64,000 nt of DNA from JBGPTK01 sp963797765 (GTDB lineage Bacteria > Acidobacteriota > Terriglobia > Acidiferrales > UBA7541), in the NCBI GenBank assembly GCA_963797765.1, contig CAWCQU010000007.1:310001-374000 (forward strand), written 5' to 3'. Shown piece after piece: positions 1 through 8,940 of this stretch (the stretch's first letter is position 1; each line of letters starts with the position of its first letter). The notes beneath the pieces were generated by a model. That model did no database searches and had not been told where the DNA came from. It saw nothing but the letters and a program-made list of their open reading frames with translations. The position numbers were made by a program, and so were the translations under genes.

Positions 1-50
1 ATTTCCTAATCGCTCCTATATCGGCGGCTTACAGGCGCTTTCAGTCAAAA

Positions 51-1080
51 ATGAGAATCGAGATTCCAATACGAATTTATACGAATTGCCGGAGAGAATT
101 GCTTGCGGCGATTCTGCTTGCTTTTCTTCTCGGGCCCTTTGCAAGCGCGGCGCTTCCCGCGGGCGATGGCGTGGTCTCCGTTCAATGCACCGACGAAGCC
201 GGCGTCAGTTTGGGCCAGGTGAAATTAGAGTTGATACGATCGCCCGGATCGATGGTCGAGGCACTTATTACGGATTCGAGCGGACGGGCCGATTTCCGCC
301 ATGTGACGGGCGGCGCTTATATTGTCCGCGCGACCAAGGATGGCTACGCGCCGGCCCAAATTGAAATCGGTGTGCGCACCAATCAAGCATCCTTCCCGGT
401 TCGCATCCAGATGCGAGCAGAAGGAAAACCAAACGAAGCAAGAGGCAAGGTCTCCGTTCGCGAACTATCCATACCGGGGAAAGCGCACGAAGAATTTTTG
501 AAGGGCGTCGAGTTCATGAATCAGAAGAACGACCCGAAACGGAGCATCGAATATTTTCAGAAAGCGATTCACGATTTTCCGGATTACTACGAAGCATATT
601 TCCTGATGGGCATGGCCCAGGTGTCTACCGATTCATCCGAGGAAGCGATTGCTGTCGCTGCGCAAGGCAATCGAGCTGAAACCGTCATTTCTCGAACCCT
701 ATTATCCGCTCGGGGTCTTGCTCGAGACGAAAAAGGATTATGACGGAGCGGAAGGCGTGCTGCAGTCCGCGTTCGAGCTGGATCCAAAGGGATGGCGCTG
801 GCCGTTTGAAATGGCGCGGTGCCTTGCGAGCACCAGGAAATGGAAGGAAGCGCTTGATTATGGCGAAAAGGCCCGCGCGCTGCCCGATGCGCCAACCAAA
901 GTTCACCTGCTGCTGGCTGATCTCTATTCGAATAACGGAGACCCGGTGAAAGCGGTGGCGGAACTCGAAGAGTTTGAAAAACTGGATCCGAAGAGCCCGT
1001 ACATTCCGCGCGTCGATCAGGCTTTGCCCCAATTGCGCGAACGCGCCGCGCAGGCCAGCGCCAGTCCTGCCCACAACTAA
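51..1080 (+). CDS. Secreted TPR-repeat protein with carboxypeptidase-regulatory-like domain, frameshifted
   Basis: The N-terminal part (51-743) has a hydrophobic signal segment (about residues 17-34), then a beta-rich domain of the carboxypeptidase-regulatory type (about 40-125), then the first tetratricopeptide repeats. The repeats continue in another frame: a TTG-started frame at 649-1080 reads LRKAIELKPSFLEPYYPLG and further TPR units. Reading DSSEEA from the first frame into LSLRKAIELKP of the second restores a normal TPR protein, so one base is gained or lost near 640-655. The mature protein would be a periplasmic or surface TPR scaffold of about 340 residues. Partner and function are unknown. 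The next gene on the same strand begins about 110 bases downstream. The frameshift may be a sequence error or a real lesion. Confidence 0.7.
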
Positions 1081-1188
1081 ACATGAATTACCAAAATTGA
1101 ATCCAAAGAGTTAGGATGGCGGGGCCAAAAAAGTTTGCAGACGGGGATGAATGGAGCGGGAAGCAAAATGACAGGGGAGAGAAATTTG

Positions 1189-3648
1189 ATGCGGCGATTT
1201 GTGGCGTTGATAGCGATTTTTCTGATCAGCATTCCAACGTTTGCGTTGCCTGCCGATTCGATGCAAGGCCTGGCCGGATACTCGCGGGATTCCGCAAAGG
1301 CGGAGCGCGATTGGGAGGCCAAATTCCAGGCGATACCTCAGCCGGACATCGAACGCGACAACATGAAGCGGCTGGCCGCGCGCCCGCACAATGTGGGCTC
1401 GCCTTACGACAAAGAGAACGCCGATTGGATTCTCTCGCAATACAAATCCTGGGGATTTGACGCGCACATTGAAGAGTTCGATGTTTTGTTCCCAACGCCG
1501 AAAGCGCGCGCCGTGGAACTGCTGGAGCCCACGAAATTCACCGCCAAATTGCAGGAGCCTGCTCTCGCGATCGATCCGACTTCCAACCAACAGTCGGAAC
1601 AGCTTCCCACCTACAACGCTTATTCGATTGATGGAGACGTGACGGCGCCGCTGGTCTACGTGAACTATGGCATCCCGGAGGATTACGAGCGGCTCGACCG
1701 GATGGGAATTTCGGTGAAAGGCGCCATTGTGATCGCGCGTTATTACCACTCCTGGCGCGGCATCAAGCCCAAGGTGGCCGCGGAGCACGGCGCAATTGGA
1801 TGCCTGATTTATTCCGATCCGCACGAAGACGGATATTTTCAAGGCGACGTCTTCCCTGCCGGCGCCTATCGCCCAGTGGAAGGAGTGCAGCGCGGTAGCG
1901 TCGCGGATAATCCGATTTTCCCGGGCGATCCGCTCACGCCTGGCGTGGGAGCAACCAAGGACGCGAAACGACTGGCCATCAAGGATTCACCTGTAATCAC
2001 CAAGATTCCCGTGCTGCCGATTTCCTATGGCGATGCACAGCCACTGCTGGCGGCGCTGGCCGGACCAGTGGTTCCGGAAGATTGGCGGGGATCGCTGGCG
2101 CTTCCCTATCATGTGGGGCCGGGCCCCGCTAAGGTTCATCTGAAGGTGCAATCGAATTGGGACCTGAAAACAATTTATGACGTGATCGCGAAAATTCCCG
2201 GCTCGGAGTTTCCGGATCAGTGGGTGATTCGCGGCAATCATCACGACGCCTGGGTGAATGGCGCGGAAGATCCGATCTCAGGGCAGGTTGCCATGCTGGA
2301 AGAAGCACGCGGCCTGAGCGAGCTGTTGAAGCAAGGCTGGAAACCGAAGCGCACGATTATTTATTGTTCGTGGGACGCGGAGGAGCCGGGACTGCTCGGG
2401 TCGACCGAGTGGGTGGAGCAGCACGGCGATGAACTAAGGCAGCATGCCGTGGTTTACATCAATTCGGATGGAAATGGCCGGGGATTCCTGAACATGTCTG
2501 GATCGCATTCACTAGAAAAATTTATCAATGGAGTGTCGCGCGATATTCAGGACCCGGAGACAAAGATGACGGCTTGGAAGCGCGATCAATTGAATGACAT
2601 TGCGAAAGCGCATACCTCGGAGGAGCGAAAAGAAATCCGCCAGCGCGGCGATCTGCGAATTGGAGCATTGGGTTCGGGATCGGACTGGGCTGCGTTCTTG
2701 GATCACGACGGAATTGCATCGCTGGATATTGGTTTCGGCGGCGAGAGCGGCGGCGGAATCTACCATTCGATTTATGATGATTTTTACTGGTACACGCATT
2801 TTTCGGATACGGGCTTCGTGTACGGGCGCGCGCTTTCCCAAGCGGGCGGTACGGCGATGATGCGCATGGCGGATGCGGATCTTTTGCCGTTCAACTTCAC
2901 CGATTTTGCCGATACGATTCACAAGTACTTGCATGAGATCGAAAAACTTTTGAAGGACAAACAAGAATCGATTCAGGAACAAAATCGAGAACTCGAAGAG
3001 GGAGTGTTCAAGGCCACCGCCGATCCGAAGAAAACATTCGTGCCGCCGTCGAAGGAGGATGTGCCGCCGCACTTGAATTTTGCTCCACTGGAAAATGCCG
3101 CGGACGCACTGACGCAGAGCGCTGAACATTATGACCGGGCTCTGGAACAAACGCAGAAAGACGGTGCCTGGACGGTTTCGCAGGCTTCGCTCAATTCCGT
3201 CAATGAGAAACTGGTGATGAGCGAACGGAAGCTGACCAGTTCGGAGGGGCTGCCGAGACGGCCGTGGTACCAACATATGATTTATGCTCCGGGGGCCTAC
3301 ACCGGCTACGGCGTGAAAACCATACCAGGGGTCCGCGAGGCCATCGAGCAGAAGCGATGGAAAGAGGCGGACGATGAAATCATCCGCGCCGCCGGCGTGC
3401 TGCAGGCGGAGGCGGCCTTGATCGATTCCGCCGCGGTTGACTTGGAACAGAATCAAGCAGTGAGAATTTGTAATGAAAAAGAGGCTGGAGAGAGCAATGA
3501 TGCAATTGAGAATCGATTGGAGAGGAGCGATTGCGCTGGGGGTCCTGGCTGTGGTTTGCGGGACCGCCGGTGCGCAGAGCACCAAGGTGAATTGGGACAA
3601 GAATTTCAATTTCCGCGAGCACAAACTCTACGCGTGGAAGAAGAATGA
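1189..3648 (+). CDS. Secreted M28 zinc peptidase, glutamate carboxypeptidase II-like
   Basis: A secreted co-catalytic zinc aminopeptidase/carboxypeptidase of family M28. The order of parts matches PSMA/NAALADase-like enzymes: signal peptide (MRRFVALIAIFLISIPTFAL), protease-associated domain (about residues 110-290), M28 catalytic core and a C-terminal dimerisation-like helical region. Metal and catalytic motifs are visible: GNHHDAWVNGAEDP near residue 348, SWDAEEPGLLGS near 393, INSDGNGRG near 423 and YHSIYDDFYW near 525. The start chosen is the ATG at 1189, preceded by GGGGAGAG at good spacing; the frame is open back to a TTG at 1135. The last ~55 codons run over the start of the next gene and do not look like family sequence; the natural end is probably near 3461-3473, where TGA and TAATG occur in the other frames. 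Substrate unknown; probably scavenging of peptides. Confidence 0.85.
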   Translation: MRRFVALIAIFLISIPTFALPADSMQGLAGYSRDSAKAERDWEAKFQAIPQPDIERDNMKRLAARPHNVGSPYDKENADWILSQYKSWGFDAHIEEFDVLFPTPKARAVELLEPTKFTAKLQEPALAIDPTSNQQSEQLPTYNAYSIDGDVTAPLVYVNYGIPEDYERLDRMGISVKGAIVIARYYHSWRGIKPKVAAEHGAIGCLIYSDPHEDGYFQGDVFPAGAYRPVEGVQRGSVADNPIFPGDPLTPGVGATKDAKRLAIKDSPVITKIPVLPISYGDAQPLLAALAGPVVPEDWRGSLALPYHVGPGPAKVHLKVQSNWDLKTIYDVIAKIPGSEFPDQWVIRGNHHDAWVNGAEDPISGQVAMLEEARGLSELLKQGWKPKRTIIYCSWDAEEPGLLGSTEWVEQHGDELRQHAVVYINSDGNGRGFLNMSGSHSLEKFINGVSRDIQDPETKMTAWKRDQLNDIAKAHTSEERKEIRQRGDLRIGALGSGSDWAAFLDHDGIASLDIGFGGESGGGIYHSIYDDFYWYTHFSDTGFVYGRALSQAGGTAMMRMADADLLPFNFTDFADTIHKYLHEIEKLLKDKQESIQEQNRELEEGVFKATADPKKTFVPPSKEDVPPHLNFAPLENAADALTQSAEHYDRALEQTQKDGAWTVSQASLNSVNEKLVMSERKLTSSEGLPRRPWYQHMIYAPGAYTGYGVKTIPGVREAIEQKRWKEADDEIIRAAGVLQAEAALIDSAAVDLEQNQAVRICNEKEAGESNDAIENRLERSDCAGGPGCGLRDRRCAEHQGELGQEFQFPRAQTLRVEEE

Positions 3649-4060
3649 ACTGGTGCTCGCCCAGAGTCCGGAAAATTTGGTGTTGCTGGACAAGTCGATC
3701 ATGGAGTCCGTGGATCAGAAATTGAAGTCGGAAGGTTTTACCTTGGATGCGGAAAAGCCTGATTTTTATATTTCCTATGAAGCGGACACGATGGGCGGCA
3801 TCAGCGGAGGCGGCGGTCCGGCGGTGAATCCGAACGCGGGATATTCGGCGGGCAAGGTGGGGGGAATCGCGCCCAGTTCGACGATTTCAACCGTCGCCGC
3901 AATCTCATTCCACATCGTGGATGCGCAAACGCAAAAACCGGTTTGGGATTCTTTCTCGAAAAAGAAAATTCGCGATCCGAACAAGGAATCCGAAAGGCCG
4001 GAAGTGATTATCGGGGAATTGGCGGAAAGAATGTTCAAGGATTTTCCGCCGAAAAAATAG
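3473..4060 (+). CDS. DUF4136-type lipoprotein-like secreted protein
   Basis: A 195-residue exported protein with an N-terminal hydrophobic segment ending in CGTAGAQS and a DUF4136-like body, with the typical WDKNFNFREHKLYAW start and repeated phrases on subunit K/G-rich strands (SFHIVDAQTQKPVWDS). Proteins of this family are small envelope proteins of unknown function, common in Acidobacteria and Bacteroidetes. The start at 3473 lies in TAATG; the ATGs at 3497 and 3500 are alternatives. It overlaps the annotated end of the M28 gene by 176 bases, which is probably an artefact of a lost stop in that gene. It ends 12 bases before the convergent RND pump gene. Confidence 0.75.
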   Translation: MKKRLERAMMQLRIDWRGAIALGVLAVVCGTAGAQSTKVNWDKNFNFREHKLYAWKKNELVLAQSPENLVLLDKSIMESVDQKLKSEGFTLDAEKPDFYISYEADTMGGISGGGGPAVNPNAGYSAGKVGGIAPSSTISTVAAISFHIVDAQTQKPVWDSFSKKKIRDPNKESERPEVIIGELAERMFKDFPPKK

Positions 4061-4072
4061 CTTGCGGCCGGC

Positions 4073-7000
4073 CTATTTCGCGGAATTCTTTTCCTCTTCC
4101 GTGAGCGGGCCTTCCCACTTCACGATTTTCAAGTCGAGCACGAAAATCGAATACATCACCGGCACCATCAGCAAGGTAACAAAGGTGGCCACTCCCAATC
4201 CGCCGATTTGCGAATAGCAAAGCGGCTGCCACAACGGCCCTCCATGCAATGCCAACGGGAAAAGTGCCAGCACCGTGGCGCCCACTGTGATCATCACGGG
4301 ACGCAAACGGATAATTCCGGCGTCCACCAGCGCGCGCTCCAGCGGCTCGCCTTTTTCGTGCATTTCCTCGATGAAATCGAACAGCACAATTACGTGGCTG
4401 ACGATTACTCCAATCAGGCTGGCAATCCCTAAGAAGGCCATGAATCCGAATGGCGCCCCCATTATGTACAGAGCGGAAAGGGCGCCGACAACGCCATAGG
4501 GAACCGCCGCGAACACCAGCAGCGGCTTGACGGCGTGGTTGAATTGCACGACCAGCGCCAGGAAAATCGCCGCAATCGAAATCGCCATCACGACGACGAG
4601 ATTCTTGAAGCCATCTGTCTGCTTCGCGTACTCGCCACCAATAAACAGTGTGTAGCCGGGTGGTATGGAACGCTGCAGGGCCTGCAGCCTGGGCATTGCC
4701 GCGGAGATGATTTCCGAGGGGAGACTGCCCGTAGCCGTCTGGCTTCTAACGCTGATGGTGCGGAAATGTTCCTGGCGCCGAATTCGTTGCGATTCCAGGG
4801 CGTTCACGATGTTGGAAATCTGAGAGAGCGGAACCTTGGCGGTGCTTTGCGAGGAATAGATGTAGAGATTTTGAATGTCTGAAAGCTGGGCGCGTTCTTC
4901 CATGCGCAGGCGGGCGACCACCGGAATCTGCTTATCGCCTTCGCGAAGCGTGGTCATATTCATGCCGCTCATCGCCGCGGTGGAGGAACGCGCCACGTCC
5001 ATGTTGCTGACGCCAGCGAGATTGGCGCGGTCGGGATCGACTTCAAGGCGCACGACGGCGCTTTCCTCGCCCCAATCGTCATTCACCCGGGCGGCTTGCG
5101 GAATCGGGCGGATAATGTCTTTCACCTGATCGGCGATCGCGCGAAGGGTGAGGATGTCTTTTCGTTCCTGCACAGACGAAACATCGGCCTGGCCGGCAAT
5201 GAACACTTGAATCGGATTGTCGACCGGGTTGGTCTGCAATTGCTTGATATCCACGCGAGCGCCGGGAACCTCCGCGGAAACTGCGTCCTGCAGCGGGCCG
5301 ACTAACTTCGGCGTATCTTCTTTTTCGAAATCCTGAAGAATGATCTGGGCGTAATTGAGCTGCTGAAGTTCGGGCGAAACCGAAACCCAGAAGCGCGGAC
5401 CGCCGCCGCCCACGAAGGTGGTGAGTGATTGCAGGACCTGCCTGGGCTTGCCGTCCTTGCCTGGGTGTTGCCGTCCGTATTCTTCCGCTGTCCTCAGTAT
5501 CGCCTGTTCCACACGGGCCGTGGTGTCATTGGTGGCGGAAAGCGGCGCATCATTTGGCAGCCACACGTCCACGGTGGACCAATATTGGACATCATCCGGG
5601 AAAAACTGAGTGCGGAGCTGCTTGGAAACGAAATAGCCCAGAATGAGGAAAGCGAGCGAGCCGATGAAAACTTTCCAGCGATGCTCGATTGCGAAGGATG
5701 CGACGCGCGTGTAATAGCCAGTGAAGCCATGCGCGCGGCGTTCGTCGATGGTCGGTTCGGGTTCTTTGTTTGGACGCAGAAAATAATAGCCCAGGAGAGG
5801 AATGAAGGTCATGGAAACGAGCCGGGAAGCCACCAAGGCGCAAGCCATCACAATCGGCAGGCTGTAGAGGAAGCTGCCCGTGTTCCCGGTTAGCATCAGA
5901 AACGGAAGATAGGCAGCAATGTTGGTGATGGTTGCGAACATGATGGCTTTCGCCAGTTTTGTAGGACCGAGCCACGCGGCGACGACCGGCGGATGGTTAT
6001 CCTCGAGGCTACGCTTGATGGCGTCACCGGCGACGACGGGATCATCTACCAGCAAGCCTAGGGCGATGATCAGAGTGGCGATGGAGACCTGCTGCAGGTC
6101 GATTCCCAGGATGTAGGCGAAACCGAACGTCAAGGCCAAAGTGATGGGGATGGAAATGGCCATGAGCAAGGCCGAGCGCCACTCCCAGAACCCGATGAGC
6201 GAAACCAGGACGACCAGTGCGATCGCTTCATAAAGCGCGTCCATGAACAGATCAATGTTTTCCTTGACCTGGCGGGGCTGGTCGGAGGTGCGAATGATCA
6301 TCAAGTCGCGAGGAATAAGCTGCTCGACGGTGGCGAGTTTTGCGTCAACACTCTTGCCAAATTCGCTGATTTGCTCGCCGGAACGCATGAAAACCGCAAG
6401 GGTGACGGCGCGGCTGCGGTGCCACTTCCCTTCCTTATCGCGCCAGTTGTAATAGTTCAAATATTGAGGCGGGCTCTGGTAGCCGCGGCTGATTTGAACC
6501 AGGTCGCGGAGATAAATGGGGCTGCCCGCGGAGGACACTCCGGAGATTACGTTACCGATATCAGCGACGGACTTGAATTCGCCGGAGGGATCAATGATGA
6601 CATTCTTGCGATCCACCTCGAGCGCACCGCCGGGCAGAGAAATATTGCGCGCCTGCAGGACGCTCTGAAGCTGGGAAGGCTGCAAGCCGTAATTGGCCAG
6701 GCGCTCCTGGGAATACTCGAGATAGATCTGCTCGGGCAGCACTCCTTTGCGCTGGATTTTGGAGGCTTGAGGAGCGCCGAGCACGGTTCTGCCGATCAGG
6801 TCGGTAAAATCGTCCAATTCGCGGTAGCTAAACTTTGCCCCGCCGGCCGCGGCAATCGCGGCGCGCGTTTCATCCGGGTTGTGGATGAACATCGGCCCCC
6901 AGGCGTCCGGATGAATCTCAGACTCGTGTAGGCGTTCGCGAACGTACTTTTGTCCGTATTCCTGAATCTGCGCATCATTGAAACTGGTGGAGGCGTCGAC

Positions 7001-7735
7001 GCCAACAAAGCCGGGACCTTCGACCGGGCGATAATCCCGGATGATGCCATCCTTGACGGCCGTGCGAATAAAAGCATCGAAGCCAAGATGCACGGCGGCG
7101 GCTGAGACGCTGCGCGGAAAGCCAAACACAATGCTGACGCGCTTCGCGGCAGCGGCGGGCGGCAGCGATTTGCGTGAATCCTCAATGGCCTGGCGCACGC
7201 CTCGCGCGCGCAAATCAATTTCGATGTCATCGATGGCGGGACTTGCTACGGTGAGCATCAGGGCAGCGGTATCACCGAAATCACTTTGGAACTTGACGGG
7301 GCCAGCGCCTTGCGGAAGCTGATTGTTCAAGGCGATGAGCTTCAGGTTGATGTCGTTGAATTGCTTTTTGGTGTCGGTAACGGAATCGGAAAGTTGTACG
7401 TAAACGATGGCGAGGCCGGGCATGGAAAGAGACTTGATTCCGTAATCCGCGGCGGTGCCGGGATGGACGTTGGGATTTTCGGCCATCGTTTCTTCGATCT
7501 GGCGAGTCACCAACTGCTCGACCTGATCGGCGCTGACACCAGGCCATTGGCAAGTGGCGACGGCGACGCGCACGGGAATATCCGGATCTTTGCGCTCCGG
7601 CATGTGCGTGTATCCGTACCACCCCCACAGAACAGTAGCGACCAGAACGATCCACGCAATCTGGCGATGCTCGGTGAAAAAACGAGCGGAGTTGTGATCC
7701 TTCTCGATCAGATCGGCATCAGTTCGATGAGGCAT
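4073..7735 (-). CDS. RND-family efflux pump, long form with inserted porter segment
   Basis: An inner-membrane proton-driven resistance-nodulation-division exporter of 1220 residues, HAE1-like. The first membrane helix is at about 27-42. The paired aspartates of the proton relay are in ALGLLVDDPVVAG at about residue 560, and the C-terminal half repeats the 12-helix fold with FMAFLGIASLIGVIVSHVIVLFDFIEE. Normal pumps of this class have about 1030-1060 residues. The extra length sits mainly at residues 172-304, between the first porter beta strands (GDTAALMLTVASP) and the stretch DLIGRTVLGAPQASKIQ. The gene follows the fusion-protein gene by 56 bases, in an operon with a TolC-like channel, so it should be the pump of a full tripartite system. 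Substrate cannot be read from sequence. Confidence 0.9.
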   Translation of the reverse strand: MPHRTDADLIEKDHNSARFFTEHRQIAWIVLVATVLWGWYGYTHMPERKDPDIPVRVAVATCQWPGVSADQVEQLVTRQIEETMAENPNVHPGTAADYGIKSLSMPGLAIVYVQLSDSVTDTKKQFNDINLKLIALNNQLPQGAGPVKFQSDFGDTAALMLTVASPAIDDIEIDLRARGVRQAIEDSRKSLPPAAAAKRVSIVFGFPRSVSAAAVHLGFDAFIRTAVKDGIIRDYRPVEGPGFVGVDASTSFNDAQIQEYGQKYVRERLHESEIHPDAWGPMFIHNPDETRAAIAAAGGAKFSYRELDDFTDLIGRTVLGAPQASKIQRKGVLPEQIYLEYSQERLANYGLQPSQLQSVLQARNISLPGGALEVDRKNVIIDPSGEFKSVADIGNVISGVSSAGSPIYLRDLVQISRGYQSPPQYLNYYNWRDKEGKWHRSRAVTLAVFMRSGEQISEFGKSVDAKLATVEQLIPRDLMIIRTSDQPRQVKENIDLFMDALYEAIALVVLVSLIGFWEWRSALLMAISIPITLALTFGFAYILGIDLQQVSIATLIIALGLLVDDPVVAGDAIKRSLEDNHPPVVAAWLGPTKLAKAIMFATITNIAAYLPFLMLTGNTGSFLYSLPIVMACALVASRLVSMTFIPLLGYYFLRPNKEPEPTIDERRAHGFTGYYTRVASFAIEHRWKVFIGSLAFLILGYFVSKQLRTQFFPDDVQYWSTVDVWLPNDAPLSATNDTTARVEQAILRTAEEYGRQHPGKDGKPRQVLQSLTTFVGGGGPRFWVSVSPELQQLNYAQIILQDFEKEDTPKLVGPLQDAVSAEVPGARVDIKQLQTNPVDNPIQVFIAGQADVSSVQERKDILTLRAIADQVKDIIRPIPQAARVNDDWGEESAVVRLEVDPDRANLAGVSNMDVARSSTAAMSGMNMTTLREGDKQIPVVARLRMEERAQLSDIQNLYIYSSQSTAKVPLSQISNIVNALESQRIRRQEHFRTISVRSQTATGSLPSEIISAAMPRLQALQRSIPPGYTLFIGGEYAKQTDGFKNLVVVMAISIAAIFLALVVQFNHAVKPLLVFAAVPYGVVGALSALYIMGAPFGFMAFLGIASLIGVIVSHVIVLFDFIEEMHEKGEPLERALVDAGIIRLRPVMITVGATVLALFPLALHGGPLWQPLCYSQIGGLGVATFVTLLMVPVMYSIFVLDLKIVKWEGPLTEEEKNSAK

Positions 7736-7791
7736 AGATTCCTTAACGAGCCGGCATTACTGGATCGATACAATGATAGCCACACTCGGGA

Positions 7792-8937
7792 CTACGGGAC
7801 CGCCTGGACCTGGCTGCCATCGCGAACTTCGGTGGCACCAACCACGATGACGCGTTCGCCGACATTGACGCCCTGCGTCACGCTGATACTGTTGCCAAAC
7901 GTTTCGCCAATTTGAACGTCGCGCTCATGGGCGATGGTTTTGCCGCCCTCTTCATCCACCACGAATACCGCGAAACCATTGGGATTCTTGGACGAGCGAA
8001 TGACTGCGCTGAGCGGAACCACGTTTACGGGGTGCGGCAACTTCGCGCCACCGAGATCGATGGAGGCGATCATTCCTGACTTGAGTTGATTCTTAGGATT
8101 CGGAATGGTGACTTCGACCGAAAAGACGCGGCTCTTCGAATCGGCGTAGGGCGAAATGGACGTGACTCGGCCATGGAACACTTCGGGGACGCCGGTGGTG
8201 ATGACGGTTTGGGGAGCGCCCAGATGCACGGTGGCGATGAGAGTGTCGGGAACACCGAAAACGGCCTTCACAACGCGGGTCTCCGCGAGTGTGAATCCAA
8301 GCGTGCCGGTGGTCACGAAATTGCCTATCTCGGTATTTCGTTCGAGCATCCAGCCATCAATAGGCGATTTGAGTGTGCAATCATTGAGTGCGGATTGCGC
8401 TTGCGCGAGGTTGGCTTTTGCGGATTCCAGAGTGCCCTTGCCGGAGTCGAACTCGGCTTGAGCGGCATCGAGTTGGGACTTGGGCAAACTCTGGGTGGAG
8501 TAAAGATTGTTCGCGCGATCGAAGTCAATCTTACCTTTGTCGTAGGACGCCTGCGCCTGCTCGAGTTGGCCTTTCGCAACGTTCACCTGGTTGGTGTAAT
8601 CGGTGGGCCGAACTTGCGCCAGAATTTCGCCTTTCGCAACAGCGTCGCCCGATTGGACGCTGCGCATCCGGCCGTCTGAACCCTTGCGCTGGGTAATCGC
8701 GACTACATATCCGCCGGATTTAAAAGCCAGACTGATTTGCGCATTGGGCTCGATATTGGCGGAATAACGGACACCGCCGCCGGTGAGATTGGCCGTTACC
8801 GTGCTCAGGCGCACGGGGGTGGGCGGCTTGGAAATATCTTCCTGGTGTCCGCAGCCGGCGGCGATGGCAATCGCAGCAAATCCTGGGAAAAGCCAGCAGG
8901 CCGATTTACGATTGATTCGTTTCGCTAATTTCCGCAT
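7792..8937 (-). CDS. RND efflux membrane-fusion lipoprotein
   Basis: The periplasmic adaptor of the pump. The N-terminus has a lipoprotein signal ending in AIAAGCGHQ, so the protein is probably anchored by lipidated Cys near residue 29. Then come a lipoyl-like half (VVAITQRKGSDGRMRSVQSGD), a long alpha-helical hairpin (KGQLEQAQASYDKGKIDFDRANNLY and onward), the second lipoyl half (SPIDGWMLERNTEIGNFV) and beta-barrel/membrane-proximal domains. Length 381 residues is typical. It lies 3 bases after the TolC-like gene and before the pump gene, all on the minus strand, which points to a single transcript. Confidence 0.9.
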   Translation of the reverse strand: MRKLAKRINRKSACWLFPGFAAIAIAAGCGHQEDISKPPTPVRLSTVTANLTGGGVRYSANIEPNAQISLAFKSGGYVVAITQRKGSDGRMRSVQSGDAVAKGEILAQVRPTDYTNQVNVAKGQLEQAQASYDKGKIDFDRANNLYSTQSLPKSQLDAAQAEFDSGKGTLESAKANLAQAQSALNDCTLKSPIDGWMLERNTEIGNFVTTGTLGFTLAETRVVKAVFGVPDTLIATVHLGAPQTVITTGVPEVFHGRVTSISPYADSKSRVFSVEVTIPNPKNQLKSGMIASIDLGGAKLPHPVNVVPLSAVIRSSKNPNGFAVFVVDEEGGKTIAHERDVQIGETFGNSISVTQGVNVGERVIVVGATEVRDGSQVQAVP

Positions 8938-8940
8938 CGC

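Noticed and set aside
2512..3624. 370-codon minus-strand open frame opposite the M28 gene
   Set aside because: Composition is that of an antisense shadow (Arg/His/Ile-rich, no domain), and the plus strand codes for a clear peptidase.
5429..5893. Plus-strand frames opposite the first RND pump
   Set aside because: They fall within a gene with full RND motifs and show no ribosome-binding site or domain.
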